A DNA stretch of 59,764 nt from Chloroflexi bacterium TSY (GCA_019217005.1 JAHBNG010000091.1:1-59764); one strand, 5' to 3'. Numbered from the stretch's first letter, positions 44,918-59,764 are shown. Notes: generated by a model from the letters alone, not told the origin. Program-made: numbers and translations.

Positions 44918-46024
44918 TCACCTCTGACAAGTTACCGAATAGACACTCTGAAGTGAATGCACATGCTCGGCAGAGAGTAGGATATCTTCATTGGTTACCC
45001 ATTGGTCGATGGCCCCAAAGGGCGCATTATGTATCCGTAACGCCCGCAACGGACTAGGTAAAGCGTCCAGTAAACAGCTTGATACATGTTGGGTATCGAT
45101 AATGATCGTTCCACGGTCGTCTATTCTCGGCAGTTGAGCCGGCAAATCAACTTCTATTTCGTCAAGGCTCAGCAACTTCTGGTAAAGTATCTCCAACGCT
45201 TCATTCACACAGCGGGTGATTTCCTGATAGCTGCTCGTTTCAAATGCCTGATGCAATAATGGCTCTATCTTGGTCGCCGTATCAGGCAATTTGGCAAACT
45301 CCCGCTGCAGCCATTTTTTGTAACCTGGACAGTATCGGCGGAGAAGCAGGAAGGCTAGCTTCATGATACGTTCAATGGTCACAGCTGTGTTGATGTGCAT
45401 TGAGAGCGTATCGCCTCGCCGCCCACAAAGCGCAATCAATCCTAATTCCCAACCCAAACTTTCAAATAGATAGGCGAGTTTGTACTGCCATACTACCTTT
45501 GGAAAATAGGCAAGCTGCTTCCGATAGAGGGTAATGTCACCTACGGGATCTGTGAAGATGGCCCCACTGGTGAATTCTAACAGTTTCTGTTCAGGAATGC
45601 ATAGCCATGCCATTTCATGTTGGGGAACTGTTGTCCAGCCGAGGGTTCGAAACAAAAAGCGGTCTGGCGTCGTGATCACAATGTGATGCCTTCCCTCAGC
45701 AGACATTGTCATGACCGATGAGTTGCCATAGGTTCCTTCTCGCTTGAATCTGGTTGGAAAACCCAAGAAAGTCTGGGGCAATGCCTGATTCAAGATCTTA
45801 TCTAGCCTATCTGAAGAATGGGAGTGGTCTGCTTCATTCAGGAACAAGATGAGTCGCAGGCCCCATTCGTGGTCCCGCGACAGATCGTCGTCATTGCCCA
45901 ACACGTCTGATCCATAGCCAATCAATCCGGCGGCATATCGATCGTTGAGTTGAGAGAGATTCTCGGTGATGATGGGCTGAACACATTCAAAATTGAAACG
46001 TTTTGCTAATTCAAGACCTTTCAT
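44918..46024 (-). CDS. DUF4037-containing nucleotidyltransferase-like protein
   Basis: A 368-residue protein. The segment AGLIGYGSDVLGNDDDLSRD and the following HEWG match the DUF4037 family, where GYGS and the acidic residues resemble a nucleotidyltransferase active site. No further domain is recognised. I choose ATG 46024 because the family similarity begins shortly after it. A longer frame up to 46198 would overlap the sugar isomerase gene by over 100 bases. Function unknown. Confidence 0.75.
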   Translation of the reverse strand: MKGLELAKRFNFECVQPIITENLSQLNDRYAAGLIGYGSDVLGNDDDLSRDHEWGLRLILFLNEADHSHSSDRLDKILNQALPQTFLGFPTRFKREGTYGNSSVMTMSAEGRHHIVITTPDRFLFRTLGWTTVPQHEMAWLCIPEQKLLEFTSGAIFTDPVGDITLYRKQLAYFPKVVWQYKLAYLFESLGWELGLIALCGRRGDTLSMHINTAVTIERIMKLAFLLLRRYCPGYKKWLQREFAKLPDTATKIEPLLHQAFETSSYQEITRCVNEALEILYQKLLSLDEIEVDLPAQLPRIDDRGTIIIDTQHVSSCLLDALPSPLRALRIHNAPFGAIDQWVTNEDILLSAEHVHSLQSVYSVTCQR

Positions 46025-46070
46025 CTCAATATCATTCCCGTTGTGACATATTGACTCAACAGTCCGCATT

Positions 46071-46922
46071 TTAGCAGGGTGTGTGTACCCATGAGCGACA
46101 CAATTGTAAACTCTTGCCCATCGTCTCGATAATTCGTGCATCCGGCTGACCAGCACCCAACGCCTGATGACGAATCTCAAAAGAAATCGCCCCCTCATAC
46201 CCAGCAGTGGCCATCCTCGCCAACAGGCGGTCGAGGTGTAAGACTCCGTCTTCTGGCAGTCGATGTTGGCGTCCGTTGTAGTTACTCAGATGTATGTGCC
46301 CGACCTGCCCACGCCACTGGTCATACACCTCAACTGGGTCCAGTCCCCAGGTGGCTAGATGGGTCGTGTCCATTGTGAGATGGGGAAACTGGGTGATCCC
46401 CATCACAGTCTCTGGTGAGTGCGGATTCCAAGTATGGGCGTTCCAGCGTCGGCCCAGCCAATAGCGAACGGGCATATTCTCGATACAGAGTTTGACATCT
46501 GTGCGAGCTTGTAGCTCTGGATACTCAGTTTCCAACCAGCGTCGGTAACTGGCCTCTGCCTCCCATCCAAAGAGCGTGGTCTTGAACCGGTTGGCACCGA
46601 TTTGGATGGTTAACCGTCCCAGGCGTCGCGGCAAATGGTGAACGACAACACCTGCGCCAATCGCCTCTGCCAACTCGACAGACTTGCAGAGCCATGTAGG
46701 TTGATCGAGTGGCCAGGTTGGCACGGGGCGCAAGGGGCTATGCACGGCGACAATGGGGATTTGATGACGATCAATAAGAGGACACAAAAAGTCGGGCTGC
46801 CGTGTATCCCACTGATCATCAACCACCAACTCGATCCCATCGAACCCAGCTTGTTTGGCAAACGCAAAGCAACGGTCAATGCTGTAGGTGGGGAGAGACC
46901 CGGCCGAGAAGATGAATTGCAT
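46071..46922 (-). CDS. Sugar phosphate isomerase/epimerase (xylose isomerase-like TIM barrel)
   Basis: A 283-residue protein of the AP-endonuclease family 2 fold. Strand-end metal ligands fit IELVVDD, IVAVHSPL, KLCIENMP, LTMDTTHLATWG, VGHIHLSNY and AISFEIRHQ, the usual pattern of Glu/Asp/His around a divalent metal. The family isomerises or epimerises sugars or cyclitols. ATG 46922 follows AAGGA. It is transcribed 26 bases after the ankyrin gene. Confidence 0.82.
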   Translation of the reverse strand: MQFIFSAGSLPTYSIDRCFAFAKQAGFDGIELVVDDQWDTRQPDFLCPLIDRHQIPIVAVHSPLRPVPTWPLDQPTWLCKSVELAEAIGAGVVVHHLPRRLGRLTIQIGANRFKTTLFGWEAEASYRRWLETEYPELQARTDVKLCIENMPVRYWLGRRWNAHTWNPHSPETVMGITQFPHLTMDTTHLATWGLDPVEVYDQWRGQVGHIHLSNYNGRQHRLPEDGVLHLDRLLARMATAGYEGAISFEIRHQALGAGQPDARIIETMGKSLQLCRSWVHTPC

Positions 46923-46948
46923 AATGTTGTGTCCTTGAGGGCTTCTCC

Positions 46949-47554
46949 TCATCGAAGCAGATCAAACAAATCATCTTGCCTATGTCGGGCTGCCCAGTGG
47001 ATCGGTTTCTGGCCGATATGATCCTCAACCGATCGGTCGGCTCCGCGTGCAAGCAGTAGTTCCACAAACTCCCGATTCCCATAGGCTGCAGCCAAGTGAA
47101 GCGCCGACTCTCCCACCACCGGTGGCGACGTGTTGAACATGTCCGTGGTTCCCTGTGTTGTCTGAGCGTTCACATCGGCACCCCGCTCAATCAGCAGTCT
47201 GCCAAGCTCGACAAAGTTCTTGTAGCCCGCTGCCATCAGAGCGGTCTCGCCACTTTCGGACGTCGCATTGGGATCGATTCCTACGTCTAGGAGCAACGCT
47301 GCAATATCCAGTTGACCATACCAAGCGGCTATGTGAAGGGCTGTGCCGTCCTGCCCAACTGCTGTGATGTCTGCCCCCTGATCGAGCAGGTACTTGACGA
47401 TCTCAATATGTCCACCTGCGGCCATAGAGAGTGGTGTTGCTCCTTCGGGGTTTCTCGAATGAATCAAATTTGGATCATGCTCGACCAGACGCTTGACCGT
47501 CTGAATATCACCATTCAAAGCTGCACTGAGCAGCGCCTGTACGTCCGTGCTCAT
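46949..47554 (-). CDS. Ankyrin-repeat protein
   Basis: A 201-residue protein made of about five ankyrin repeats: EGATPLSMAAGGHIEIVKYL, DGTALHIAAWYGQLDIAALL, GETALMAAGYKNFVELGRLL, GESALHLAAAYGNREFVELL and a final IGQKPIHWAARH. These are protein-binding modules with no catalysis. ATG 47554 has an AAGGAGAAAAAG site. Ankyrin repeats of similar type occur in the sigma/AtpD-like gene at 53924-56216, though any link is speculative. Confidence 0.9.
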   Translation of the reverse strand: MSTDVQALLSAALNGDIQTVKRLVEHDPNLIHSRNPEGATPLSMAAGGHIEIVKYLLDQGADITAVGQDGTALHIAAWYGQLDIAALLLDVGIDPNATSESGETALMAAGYKNFVELGRLLIERGADVNAQTTQGTTDMFNTSPPVVGESALHLAAAYGNREFVELLLARGADRSVEDHIGQKPIHWAARHRQDDLFDLLR

Positions 47555-47580
47555 CTTTTTCTCCTTTCCTTTAGGAATCT

Positions 47581-47676
47581 CGGCTCAACAGGATCTCATG
47601 TGGTAGACCCGCGTTGGTTTCGATACGACTTCGTCACTCAACCGGCGCTAATCTTCCTTGTCTTTGCCAACCACAT
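47581..47676 (+). repeat. Intergenic repeat, copy 2
   Basis: Close match to the reverse complement of 25874-25970. It sits in the 480-base divergent gap between the ankyrin and Asp-box genes; 47677-47960 shows nothing else. Confidence 0.75.
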
Positions 47677-47965
47677 AAGATCCAAAGAACCGGAATCTCT
47701 CCATATTCTTTTCCACTTTGTTCGGGGGTCTTCATTTTGAATTTAGGCTATTCCCCCCGAAAAAAAATCTGGTTGGGCAAAGCACCATGAAGTTATAGCA
47801 TCATGCGGAGATTGTCAAGATAGATTTGGGATTGGACATGACTCAAAAAGCCCGCTATATCAAAAGTCTCCAAGCTGCCTTCATCTGGAAAATCACTCTC
47901 GCAAGGAAAGGCGTTATAGTCACCTGAGCATTACATTCATCTTTCTATTCCACATTCACTTAATG

Positions 47966-47971
47966 TATAAT
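47966..47971 (+). promoter_or_regulatory. Possible -10 box before the Asp-box gene
   Basis: TATAAT lies 64 bases upstream of ATG 48036. The -35 region at the right spacing (TTCTAT) is weak, so this is only a candidate. Confidence 0.3.
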
Positions 47972-48035
47972 AACGCCCCCATTTTCTCTATTCAGAGAAA
48001 ACTGTCTATCAACCCAACAACTCAATGGAGCACCT

Positions 48036-51000
48036 ATGACAACACCCTCTTCATTCACAGACGGAACTCCCACCACAACAGCAGCTCTCTTGGATGCCAT
48101 GACATTTCGGTGTATTGCGCCACCACGTGGTGGACGTGTCGTAGCCATTGCAGGTCATCCAACCGAACTCGCAACCTTTTACTTTGGTGCCGTGGCAGGT
48201 GGTATCTGGAAAACGACCGATGCCGGAACATCTTGGCTCAATGTTTCAGATGGTTATCTAAACACTGCTGCCATTGGTGCCCTCACCGTTTCTGACTCCG
48301 ATCCCAATGTCATCTATGCCGGGACGGGGGAGAGTACAATTCGTTTGGACGTTGTGCATGGTGATGGTGTTTACAAATCGACTGATGGAGGCCGGAGTTG
48401 GACACATTTGGGATTGAGTGACACGCGTCATATCGGCGAGATTCGCGTGCATCCAAAGAATCCCGATCTGGTCTATGTTGCCGCATTGGGTCATGCCTTT
48501 GGGCCCAACACAGAGCGTGGTGTCTTTCGATCCAAAGATGGTGGCAAGAGTTGGGAAAAGATTCTCTACAAAAGCGACAAAGCCGGTGCCGTCGATCTCA
48601 CCGTTGATCCGCGCAACCCAGACATTCTTTATGCAACGATCTGGGAGGCATACCGTAATTTTTGGGAACTCTCCAGCGGTGGTCCCGATAGCGGGTTTTG
48701 GAAGTCGACAGACGGTGGCGATACGTGGACCGAGATTACGCACAACAAAGGGTTGCCTCAAGAAGGAATTATTGGCAAGATTGGCGTCAGTGCATCGCCC
48801 GCCAAGGCTGGTCGAGTCTGGGCACTGATTGAATCGAGCGAGAAACCAGGGCTCTACCGCTCCGATGATTTTGGCCAAACGTGGGAATTCCTGACCAAAA
48901 ACCAGGATCTGCGCTACCGGCCTTGGTACTACATGCACGTTTTTGCCGACCCGCAAGAGGCAGAGACACTTTATATCAACAACTTGGGGTTCTGGAAATC
49001 GACCGACGGTGGCAAGAATTTTACTCGTATTCCGACACCCCACGGCGACAACCACGATCTCTGGATTGACCCCAACAACAACCGCCGCATGATTCAGAGC
49101 AACGACGGAGGGGCCAACGTTTCATTCAATGGCGGTGAATCTTGGAGCACCATCTACAACCAACTGACGGCCCAGTTCTATACAGTCACCACTGACAACC
49201 GTGAACCCCACTATCATGTGTATGGAACACAACAGGACAACTCTAGTATCAGCGTACCGAGCAGCGCCAATGATGGGGCCATTGAGTGGGGCGATTGCTA
49301 TCCCGCGGGGACAGGGGAGAGCGGTTACATGGCTGTGCATCCGGACAATCCAAATATTGTTTATATCGGTGCTGTAGGAAGTTCGCCCGGTGGAGGAGGC
49401 GCTCTTCAACGTTACGATCACAGCACTGGACAGATTCAGCTTGTCAATGTTTGGCCCGAAGAACATGGCGGGATCGGACCCAAGGATTTGAAATATCGGT
49501 TCCCCTGGACTTTTCCCATTCTCTTCTCATCTCATGACAGCAATGTACTTTATACGACCGGTAACGTAGTGTTTCGCAGTACAGATGAAGGGCATCGTTG
49601 GCAACCAATCAGCCCCGACCTCACTCGCAACGATGTGAGCAAATTAGGTCCTTCCGGTGGCCCCATTACCAAGGACACCAGTGCTGCCGAACATTACTGT
49701 ACGATCTATAACCTTGCGCGAGTCACCTCACGAAGCGGGTGTGCTGTGGACTGGCTCAGATGATGGCTTGGTATATCTATCGCGTGATGGCGGGGCAAAT
49801 TGGCAGAACGTCACGCCATCTGATTTACCGGAGTGGAGTTTTATTCGCACGGTGGAGCCATCCCCCCATGATCCAGCCACCCTTTATCTGGCCGCGACAC
49901 GCTATAAGCTCGACGATAACCGACCCTTCCTCTACAAGACCAATGATTATGGTCAGAGCTGGCAAACCATCACCACTGGAATCCCAGACGATGACTTTAC
50001 CCGCGTGATTCGTGCCGATCCAAACCGCGTTGGTCTGCTCTACGCTGGCACAGAGTCTGGTCTCTATGTTTCGTTTGATGATGGTGGAATGTGGCAGCGC
50101 TGGCAGTCGAATCTCCCCATTGTGCCCATCTATGACATGACGGTCAAGGGCACAGATCTCGTCTTGGCGACGCATGGCCGCTCGTTCTGGATTGTTGATG
50201 ATTTGACCTTGCTCCATCAAGCATCGGATGCTGTCGAAAGCAAACCCATGCATTTGTTTCAGCCGCGGCGAACCTGGCGTCTGCTCCCCGATCTCTTTTT
50301 CGGATGGAGCCGTGAAGAGGGCAAGGTCTATGGCGTTGGGCTGGCCAAATCCGCTGTCTATCTAGCCTCAGAAACAGAGACCGGGCATGTCAAACGTCAG
50401 TTTTTGGATGCCGGAGAGGGAGCATCTCTCGGTGCCATGATCACTTACTCATTGAGCGAAGACGCAGTGGCTCAGGCAACAAAAGAAGACGCCACTCTGG
50501 CCCTTGCCTTCCTTGATGTGGATGGCAATCTGATTCGGGAATTTAAACCCAAATCAGCCGACTACGCCGAGTGGGATGAGAAGAAAAAGTCACTTGATCC
50601 AGGCCCGTGGATGCCTGTCAATCCAGGGATCAACCGATTCCTCTGGGATCTGCGCTATGCAGGTGCGACCCGTGTAGCGGGCAACAAAACGGCGGGGAGT
50701 GCCAATCATGGTCCGTTGATCTTGCCTGGAACCTATCAGGTGCGCTTGACCATTGGCGACCAGACATTGACGGAAGCATTTGAGGTTGTTAACGATCCTC
50801 GATCAACCGTCTCTCAAGCAGATCTACAGGAGCAGTTGACGCTGCTGCTCCAAATCCGAGACCAGCTATCCCAGACACACGCTGGCGTAAATCGACTACG
50901 TGCGATTCAAGAGCAAGTTGATGGCTGGCGCAAACATCTAGCTGTTCGAGATGATGGCCAGGCGATTTGTCAGGCTGCCGATGAGTTGACCAAGAAACTG

Positions 51001-51276
51001 TCTGCCATTGAAAGCGAGCTGATATTGCCTGGTGAACAAGATGATACTTTTGGTCTGAACGATGTGGTGCGTCTTAATGCCAAGTTGGCGACAGTGATTC
51101 CAGTCGTGGGCAGTGCCGACGCCAAGCCCACAGAACAAGCACGAGCATTAGCCGCCGAATATTCCGCCCAGATTAACCACGAGTTGGAAAAGCTGGATGA
51201 TCTCGTGACGGGTGAAGTGGGAGCTTGCAACCGAATGATTCAAGAGGCGGCAGTTCCGGCAGTGGTTTCGCCTTAG
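48036..51276 (+). pseudogene. BNR/Asp-box repeat (sortilin-like) protein, one-base frameshift
   Basis: About 1,080 codons encode a beta-propeller protein with many Asp boxes ([55 protein letters not shown]). This is the WD40/YVTN/BNR-like family often annotated as glycosyl hydrolase. After IYNLA the matching frame shifts at about 49719, where one extra base (the C of GCGCGAG) separates NLA from [16 protein letters not shown]. The rest runs intact to 51276 and ends in a helical domain. No signal peptide is evident. ATG 48036 has a GGAG site. The product would be cut at residue 575 unless the extra base is a sequencing error. Confidence 0.82.
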
Positions 51277-51288
51277 GAACGAGAATTT

Positions 51289-51367
51289 AATAACTTGTAC
51301 ATTTTGTGTGAGATTACACGAGTCGATTCTCCCACTCTCTAATCTCACACAAAATGTACAAGTTATT
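51289..51367. repeat. Perfect 28-bp inverted repeat after the Asp-box gene
   Basis: Bases 51289-51316 and 51340-51367 are exact reverse complements with a 23-base loop. The arms are AT-rich (TAACTTGTACATTTTGTGTG). It starts 13 bases after the stop codon and could terminate transcription, but its length is more like a miniature element. Confidence 0.75.
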
Positions 51368-51523
51368 TACGGCCCATTCCTTAACTTTCATAAATTTGAC
51401 ATGTGCGTCTCTATTATCTCAATGGCAGACCATCGGAGAGACTTGGATAAGCAGATCTAGTACTCAGATTACGCAGACAAACGCAGATTGGCCTCTTTGG
51501 AATTCAGGTGGTAGACAGACAAT

Positions 51524-51585
51524 GTCCCCGGCACTCACCACAATAAAACTCGAAAGCGAATCTACACTTGGCGAGTGCCGGGGAC
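51524..51585. terminator. GC-rich hairpin between converging genes
   Basis: GTCCCCGGCACTC (51524-51536) pairs perfectly with GAGTGCCGGGGAC (51573-51585). It lies 76 bases past the stop of the sigma/AtpD gene on the opposite strand. The loop is long (36 bases) and there is no U-tract. Confidence 0.45.
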
Positions 51586-51660
51586 GTCAACCACACGAGA
51601 TCCAAGGGTTTGGTAAATCCCTGGTTTCTGACTGAAGTGCGTAACTCCCATAAATATCTT

Positions 51661-56216
<4,556 letters not shown>

Positions 56217-56284
56217 GTGGCGATTCTCCGCAAAGAGTTTTTCACTTCCAACCTTGCAACTCTGCAACCTTGCAACTTTCTATA

Positions 56285-56332
56285 TGAAGGCCTTCACACA
56301 TAAGTCCCAAGTTCTACCCAATAGGATACCCT
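56285..56332 (-). promoter_or_regulatory. Conserved upstream element of the second sigma gene
   Basis: TGAAGGCCTTCA (56285-56296), TTGGG-N-CTTA and AGGGTATCC (56332-56324) are arranged as in 53825-53875, with the same 27 bases between palindrome and AGGGTATCC. Between it and ATG 56216 lie two direct repeats of AACCTTGCAAC. Confidence 0.7.
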
Positions 56333-56544
56333 GAATTTGCGAAAAACGTTATTTGGATCTGTTATGGAGATGATTGAGAGGGGAAATAGGGGGATTTACA
56401 AATTACGATTTTTGTTCGCAAGGCGGTCGTTTCGACATTTACGAATGAAGCACGGGGCAGTTGCTTCTAATCTCCCACCGATCAGCCATGCCTCCTTACG
56501 CTGCACAATCCCTCGTAAATCGTAAATCTAAAATCGTAAATGTT

Positions 56545-57300
56545 CTATCCTCGTCCAATATAGGGCATATTTGTTGCCATCACGGTCAAGAACTGAACAT
56601 TAGCATCCAATGGCAGGCTCGCCATGTACACAATTGCCTGGGCGACGTTGTTCACGTCCATGCGCGGTTCCACCATCGTGGTGCCGTTGGCTTGCGGAAC
56701 GCCGTTGTTCATCCGTTGAGTCATATCGGTAGCGGCGTTGCCGATGTCGATTTGGCCACAGGCGATGTCATACTTGCGACCATCCAGCGATGTTGACTTG
56801 GTCAAGCCTGTGATGGCGTGTTTGGTTGCTGTGTAGGGTGCAGAATTGGGGCGCGGCACATGAGCTGAAATGGAACCATTGTTGATAATGCGCCCCCCAC
56901 GTGGATCCTGATTCTTCATAATTTTGAACGCTTCTTGGGTACAGAGAAAAGGGCCGGTCAGGTTGATATCAACAACAGTTTGCCATTGCTCAAGCGTCAA
57001 TTCCTCTAGCAAAATCCCGGGCGCACCCAGTCCCGCATTATTGAAAAGCAGATCGAGCCGCCCAAAAACCTCTTTTGTTTTGGCGAACAACGCTTGTACA
57101 GAGGCAGGATTGCTTACATCTGTTGGCACGACCAATGCTCGATCTCCTGCGCCAGATTCGGCTGCCGTCTCTTCCAGCGGCTCAACCCGACGTCCAGCCA
57201 GCACAACAGAATAGTCTTGCTCGAAGAGCGCAAGTGCTGACGCTTTGCCGATACCGCTACCTGCACCAGTGATGAGGGCAACATTAGATGTTGAATTCAT
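56545..57300 (-). CDS. Short-chain dehydrogenase/reductase
   Basis: A 251-residue SDR. It has the cofactor motif [10 protein letters not shown], the LFNNAG segment, catalytic Ser in [12 protein letters not shown] and the Tyr-x3-Lys pair in YTATKHA. Arg residues at LAGRRVEPL after the second strand suggest NADP(H). ATG 57300 is chosen for its AAAGGAG site; an upstream start at 57333 adds a charged tail. The substrate is unknown. It lies downstream of the pyruvate dehydrogenase genes but behind a hairpin. Confidence 0.9.
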   Translation of the reverse strand: MNSTSNVALITGAGSGIGKASALALFEQDYSVVLAGRRVEPLEETAAESGAGDRALVVPTDVSNPASVQALFAKTKEVFGRLDLLFNNAGLGAPGILLEELTLEQWQTVVDINLTGPFLCTQEAFKIMKNQDPRGGRIINNGSISAHVPRPNSAPYTATKHAITGLTKSTSLDGRKYDIACGQIDIGNAATDMTQRMNNGVPQANGTTMVEPRMDVNNVAQAIVYMASLPLDANVQFLTVMATNMPYIGRG

Positions 57301-57326
57301 TTTGGTTTTCTCCTTTGGTTTAGAAC

Positions 57327-57397
57327 TATCCAAAAAGTGGTTGTGAGTTCGACTAGCCCTTCGAGTCAGAATGCATCGTCACAGAACTTTTTGGATA
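57327..57397 (-). terminator. Hairpin downstream of the E2 gene
   Basis: TATCCAAAAAGT (57327-57338) pairs perfectly with ACTTTTTGGATA (57386-57397). It begins 15 bases after the E2 stop on the minus strand and probably separates the dehydrogenase-complex transcript from the SDR gene. Confidence 0.45.
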
Positions 57398-57411
57398 AAC
57401 ACTTAGTTTAC

Positions 57412-58980
57412 CTACGCCCAACTCTCTAAAGCATTTTTCACTGCCACACAAAATGCATCCGCTGTCGCCCCATCCAAGACACGATGATCGTAGCTAAACC
57501 CCAACGTCATCATGGGCTTGAAGATCAGGTGATCTCCAGGATTGGGCTGATCAAGACGTCCATCACTCACAACAACCGGGCGTTTCTCCAACGCGCCTGT
57601 ACCCAAGATGCCCACCTGCGGCTGGACAATGATGGGGGTTTGGAAGCGACTGCCAGATGTGCCGTAATTGGTCAGCGTGAATGTCCCGTCTTGTATATCT
57701 GATGTTGTCAGCTTGCCATCCCGTGCTTTGACCGCCAATTCCGTGACTTGCTTAGCAATGCCCATCAGATTCATATCACCTGCGTTCTTGATGACGGGCA
57801 CAATCAGGCCACCCATCCCATATTGGTCTTGCGGCAAAGCCACGGCCATGCCAATATTGTAATAGCGCTTAATGACCACACCTTCGTCGGTCCAGGTCGA
57901 ATTAGCAGCTGGCACGGCGCGAAGCCCATCCACAATGGCTTGGATCAGGTAGGCGGTCACAGTCAGGCGAACGCCTTCCGCGGCGTAAGGACCCTTTTGA
58001 GCTTGACGATGGGCAATCACTGCACTCATATCCACATCATGCATCGTCGTAACGTGGGGAGCCGCCATGTAACCTTGGAAGGTGTTCCTAGCGACAGCTT
58101 GGCGCATCCGGTTCAACTGGACAAGCTCTTCCTGGGGGATATACGAGGCTGAGGAGGAGACTAAAGCAGAGGAAGAAGTTGGGCTTGGCGGTGCGGTGCT
58201 GGTTGTAGAGTCTGTTGTGGTAGAGATTGGTGCTGGTTGTGACCAATCAGCTGGTGGCGCAAAACGTGGTTGAACAGTGACTGGCTCGCCTGCGGCGCGG
58301 CTTGCAATAGCGCTCAACACATCATATTTCGTGAGTGCGCTGAAAGGTCTTCCGCCTGCAACTTCGGCCAGGTCAATGTCATTTTCCGCTGCAAGACGAC
58401 GCACAACGGAATTTGGAACATTGGCTAGATCACCAGGGAGTCCCTCGCTCTCAGATGCACCGCTTTCTATTTGTGCCGGTTGACTTGCGAAGTCGATCAC
58501 ATCTTGTTTCGTAATCTGTCCCCCACTACCTGTTCCCGAGATGTTATTCAGGTCGACATTCATTTCAGCCGCAACACGTTTGGCCACGGGCGATGCTTTG
58601 AGCGTGCCATCCTCGGTATCAGTTGCGGAAGTTTCTTCCTCGCCCAGTTGATCTACAGTGCTAGCAGTTTCCATGTCAGAAGGTGGACTGCTTTCCGCTT
58701 GACCTTGAGCAGCACCAGTGTCGCCGCTTGGTATCTCTTCGCCTTCAACTCCAATGATTGCCAAAACGGCATCAATATCGACCAACTCACCCTCGCCGAA
58801 AAAGATCTTTAAGAGCTTGCCGCTAACTGGTGCTTCTACCTCTGTATCAACCTTATCTGTGGCGATCTCCAACACAATATCTCCCTCTGTTACATCGCCA
58901 CCCTCTGGAATCACCCAACGATTGATTGTCACGTCTTCGATTCCTTCGCCTACATCGGGGAGTTTTAGTTCGGTTGCCAT
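57412..58980 (-). CDS. Dihydrolipoamide acyltransferase (E2) of a 2-oxoacid dehydrogenase complex
   Basis: A 522-residue E2 component. One lipoyl domain (residues 1-80, lipoylated Lys in [14 protein letters not shown]) is followed by an acidic Ser/Glu linker. Two peripheral-subunit-binding domains come next (about 128-165 [20 protein letters not shown] and about 185-222 [20 protein letters not shown]), then a Pro/Ser/Thr linker and the catalytic domain with the active-site HRVLDG near the C-terminus. The E1-beta gene lies 48 bases upstream in the same direction. The complex makes acyl-CoA from pyruvate or branched-chain oxoacids; sequence alone does not decide which. Two binding domains in one chain are less common than one. 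Confidence 0.92.
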   Translation of the reverse strand: MATELKLPDVGEGIEDVTINRWVIPEGGDVTEGDIVLEIATDKVDTEVEAPVSGKLLKIFFGEGELVDIDAVLAIIGVEGEEIPSGDTGAAQGQAESSPPSDMETASTVDQLGEEETSATDTEDGTLKASPVAKRVAAEMNVDLNNISGTGSGGQITKQDVIDFASQPAQIESGASESEGLPGDLANVPNSVVRRLAAENDIDLAEVAGGRPFSALTKYDVLSAIASRAAGEPVTVQPRFAPPADWSQPAPISTTTDSTTSTAPPSPTSSSALVSSSASYIPQEELVQLNRMRQAVARNTFQGYMAAPHVTTMHDVDMSAVIAHRQAQKGPYAAEGVRLTVTAYLIQAIVDGLRAVPAANSTWTDEGVVIKRYYNIGMAVALPQDQYGMGGLIVPVIKNAGDMNLMGIAKQVTELAVKARDGKLTTSDIQDGTFTLTNYGTSGSRFQTPIIVQPQVGILGTGALEKRPVVVSDGRLDQPNPGDHLIFKPMMTLGFSYDHRVLDGATADAFCVAVKNALESWA

Positions 58981-59028
58981 AAGTGCCTCATTTGAACGGT
59001 ATGCATTGATGGGTATTTTCTCGGATGA

Positions 59029-59764
59029 TCAACTTCTCATCATCTCCACAACCATCGCTTTCATATTCTTCTTCCAGGGTAAGATTTCCTCTTCCAACGG
59101 TTTCGAGACAGGAATCGAGACCGGTGGCATGCCTAACCGGCGAGCCGGTGCCTTGAGCAGATGGGGGGCTTCTTCGTAGACTCGTGCGACGATTTCCGCG
59201 CCGATGCCACAGTTCGACTGCGATTCATGAACGGCCAACAAGCGTCCGGTCTTTTGAACAGATTCTAAGACCGTTTCGATATCTAGCGGTACAACGCTCC
59301 GCAGATCGACGACTTCGATACTGAATCCCATTTCTGATTCCAGCTCATCTGCAGCTTCGATTGCTTGCAGCAAGCAGTATCCAAAGGTAACAAGTGTTAA
59401 ATCCGCGCCTGTCCGTTTAACATCTGCTTTCCCAATGGGAACCACATACTCTTCATCAGCGTCGGGCATTTCACCCCGTGTGAAATAGAGCATCTTGTGT
59501 TCGAGATAAAGAACAGGATTGTTGTCACGTATGGCAGAGATGAGCAATCCCTTGGCATCGTGTGGGGTGGCGGGAGCAACAACTTTGATACCTGGAAAGT
59601 GCGCAATTGCGCTATCCACACAGATACTATGCTGCGAGCCATAGCTTTTGCCGCCGCCCTGCTGCCCGCGAATCACCATCGGTGCATGAAGTAGACCACC
59701 GCTCATATAGTGATAGCGTGCCGCCTGATTGAGAATTTGATCGGCACAGGCTGAAGAAATCCAT
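59029..59764 (-). CDS. 2-oxoacid dehydrogenase E1 component, beta subunit (5' end outside window)
   Basis: The frame is open to the window edge; 244 C-terminal codons are visible. They include the central PYR-domain features [15 protein letters not shown] and [17 protein letters not shown], and the C-terminal transketolase domain ([21 protein letters not shown] segment, [13 protein letters not shown]). It forms the alpha2-beta2 decarboxylase with an E1-alpha encoded outside the window and feeds the adjacent E2. About 80-90 N-terminal residues are missing from view. Confidence 0.92.
   Translation of the reverse strand, partial: WISSACADQILNQAARYHYMSGGLLHAPMVIRGQQGGGKSYGSQHSICVDSAIAHFPGIKVVAPATPHDAKGLLISAIRDNNPVLYLEHKMLYFTRGEMPDADEEYVVPIGKADVKRTGADLTLVTFGYCLLQAIEAADELESEMGFSIEVVDLRSVVPLDIETVLESVQKTGRLLAVHESQSNCGIGAEIVARVYEEAPHLLKAPARRLGMPPVSIPVSKPLEEEILPWKKNMKAMVVEMMRS

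Overview
The window looks like a chromosomal stretch of a Chloroflexota bacterium, of the Anaerolineae/Caldilinea type. The reasons are fragments of MalT-type LuxR regulators, MalF/MalG-type sugar ABC genes, secreted proteins with BACON-like domains ending in a YLPLI-type tail, a BNR/Asp-box protein of about 1,080 residues, and moderate GC. This placement is inferred from family resemblance; there is no rRNA or tRNA gene. No CRISPR array was seen.

Layout. 1-3519 (+): a membrane-protein fragment, a cytochrome c/PQQ sugar dehydrogenase, a VanZ-like protein and a small membrane protein. 3553-9142 (-): a sensory operon of sensor kinase, solute-binding protein (broken), LuxR response regulator and receiver-kinase (interrupted by TAA). 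9340-11832 (-): a zinc alcohol dehydrogenase and an AbiE-type toxin-antitoxin pair. 11879-14579 (-): a decaying sugar ABC operon in which all three genes are damaged. 15010-22449 (+): an acetyltransferase and three secreted proteins. 22450-33437: a patchwork of relic regulators and oxidoreductases, a few intact membrane and enzyme genes, a kinase/regulator pair, a 149-bp repeat and an IS4-superfamily element. 33499-39156 (+): a single giant gene fusing an HpaB-type flavin monooxygenase to a one-module NRPS (A-MT-PCP-TE). 39279-47554 (-): an accessory block of acetyltransferases, an aminoglycoside nucleotidyltransferase relic, a sulfotransferase, an MFS gene split by nested small elements, a DUF4037 protein, a sugar isomerase and an ankyrin protein. 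48036-51276 (+): the Asp-box repeat protein. 51661-56216 (-): two tandem genes that join an ECF sigma factor to a F1-ATPase beta-subunit-like protein. 56545-59764 (-): an SDR, then pyruvate dehydrogenase E2 and E1-beta.

The most unusual content is the tandem pair of sigma/AtpD genes. The first encodes a complete ECF sigma factor followed in frame by a complete AtpD-like chain with intact Walker A, Walker B, catalytic-Glu and DELSEED-like motifs. It also has a strong internal ribosome binding site exactly at the AtpD-like start. The second has the same layout, but ankyrin repeats replace the AtpD beta-barrel, every nucleotide-binding motif is lost, and a 215-bp miniature element with a 5-bp duplication splits the sigma domain. 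Both share a conserved upstream block containing a GAAGGCCTTC palindrome with identical spacing, which suggests common or autogenous control.

Many genes carry single lesions (TAA, TGA and TAG nonsense codons, one-base indels, truncations, insertions), while the 5.7-kb NRPS gene and the 2.1-kb sigma/AtpD gene are unbroken. That pattern fits real local decay better than a uniformly error-prone assembly, though individual indels should be confirmed from reads.
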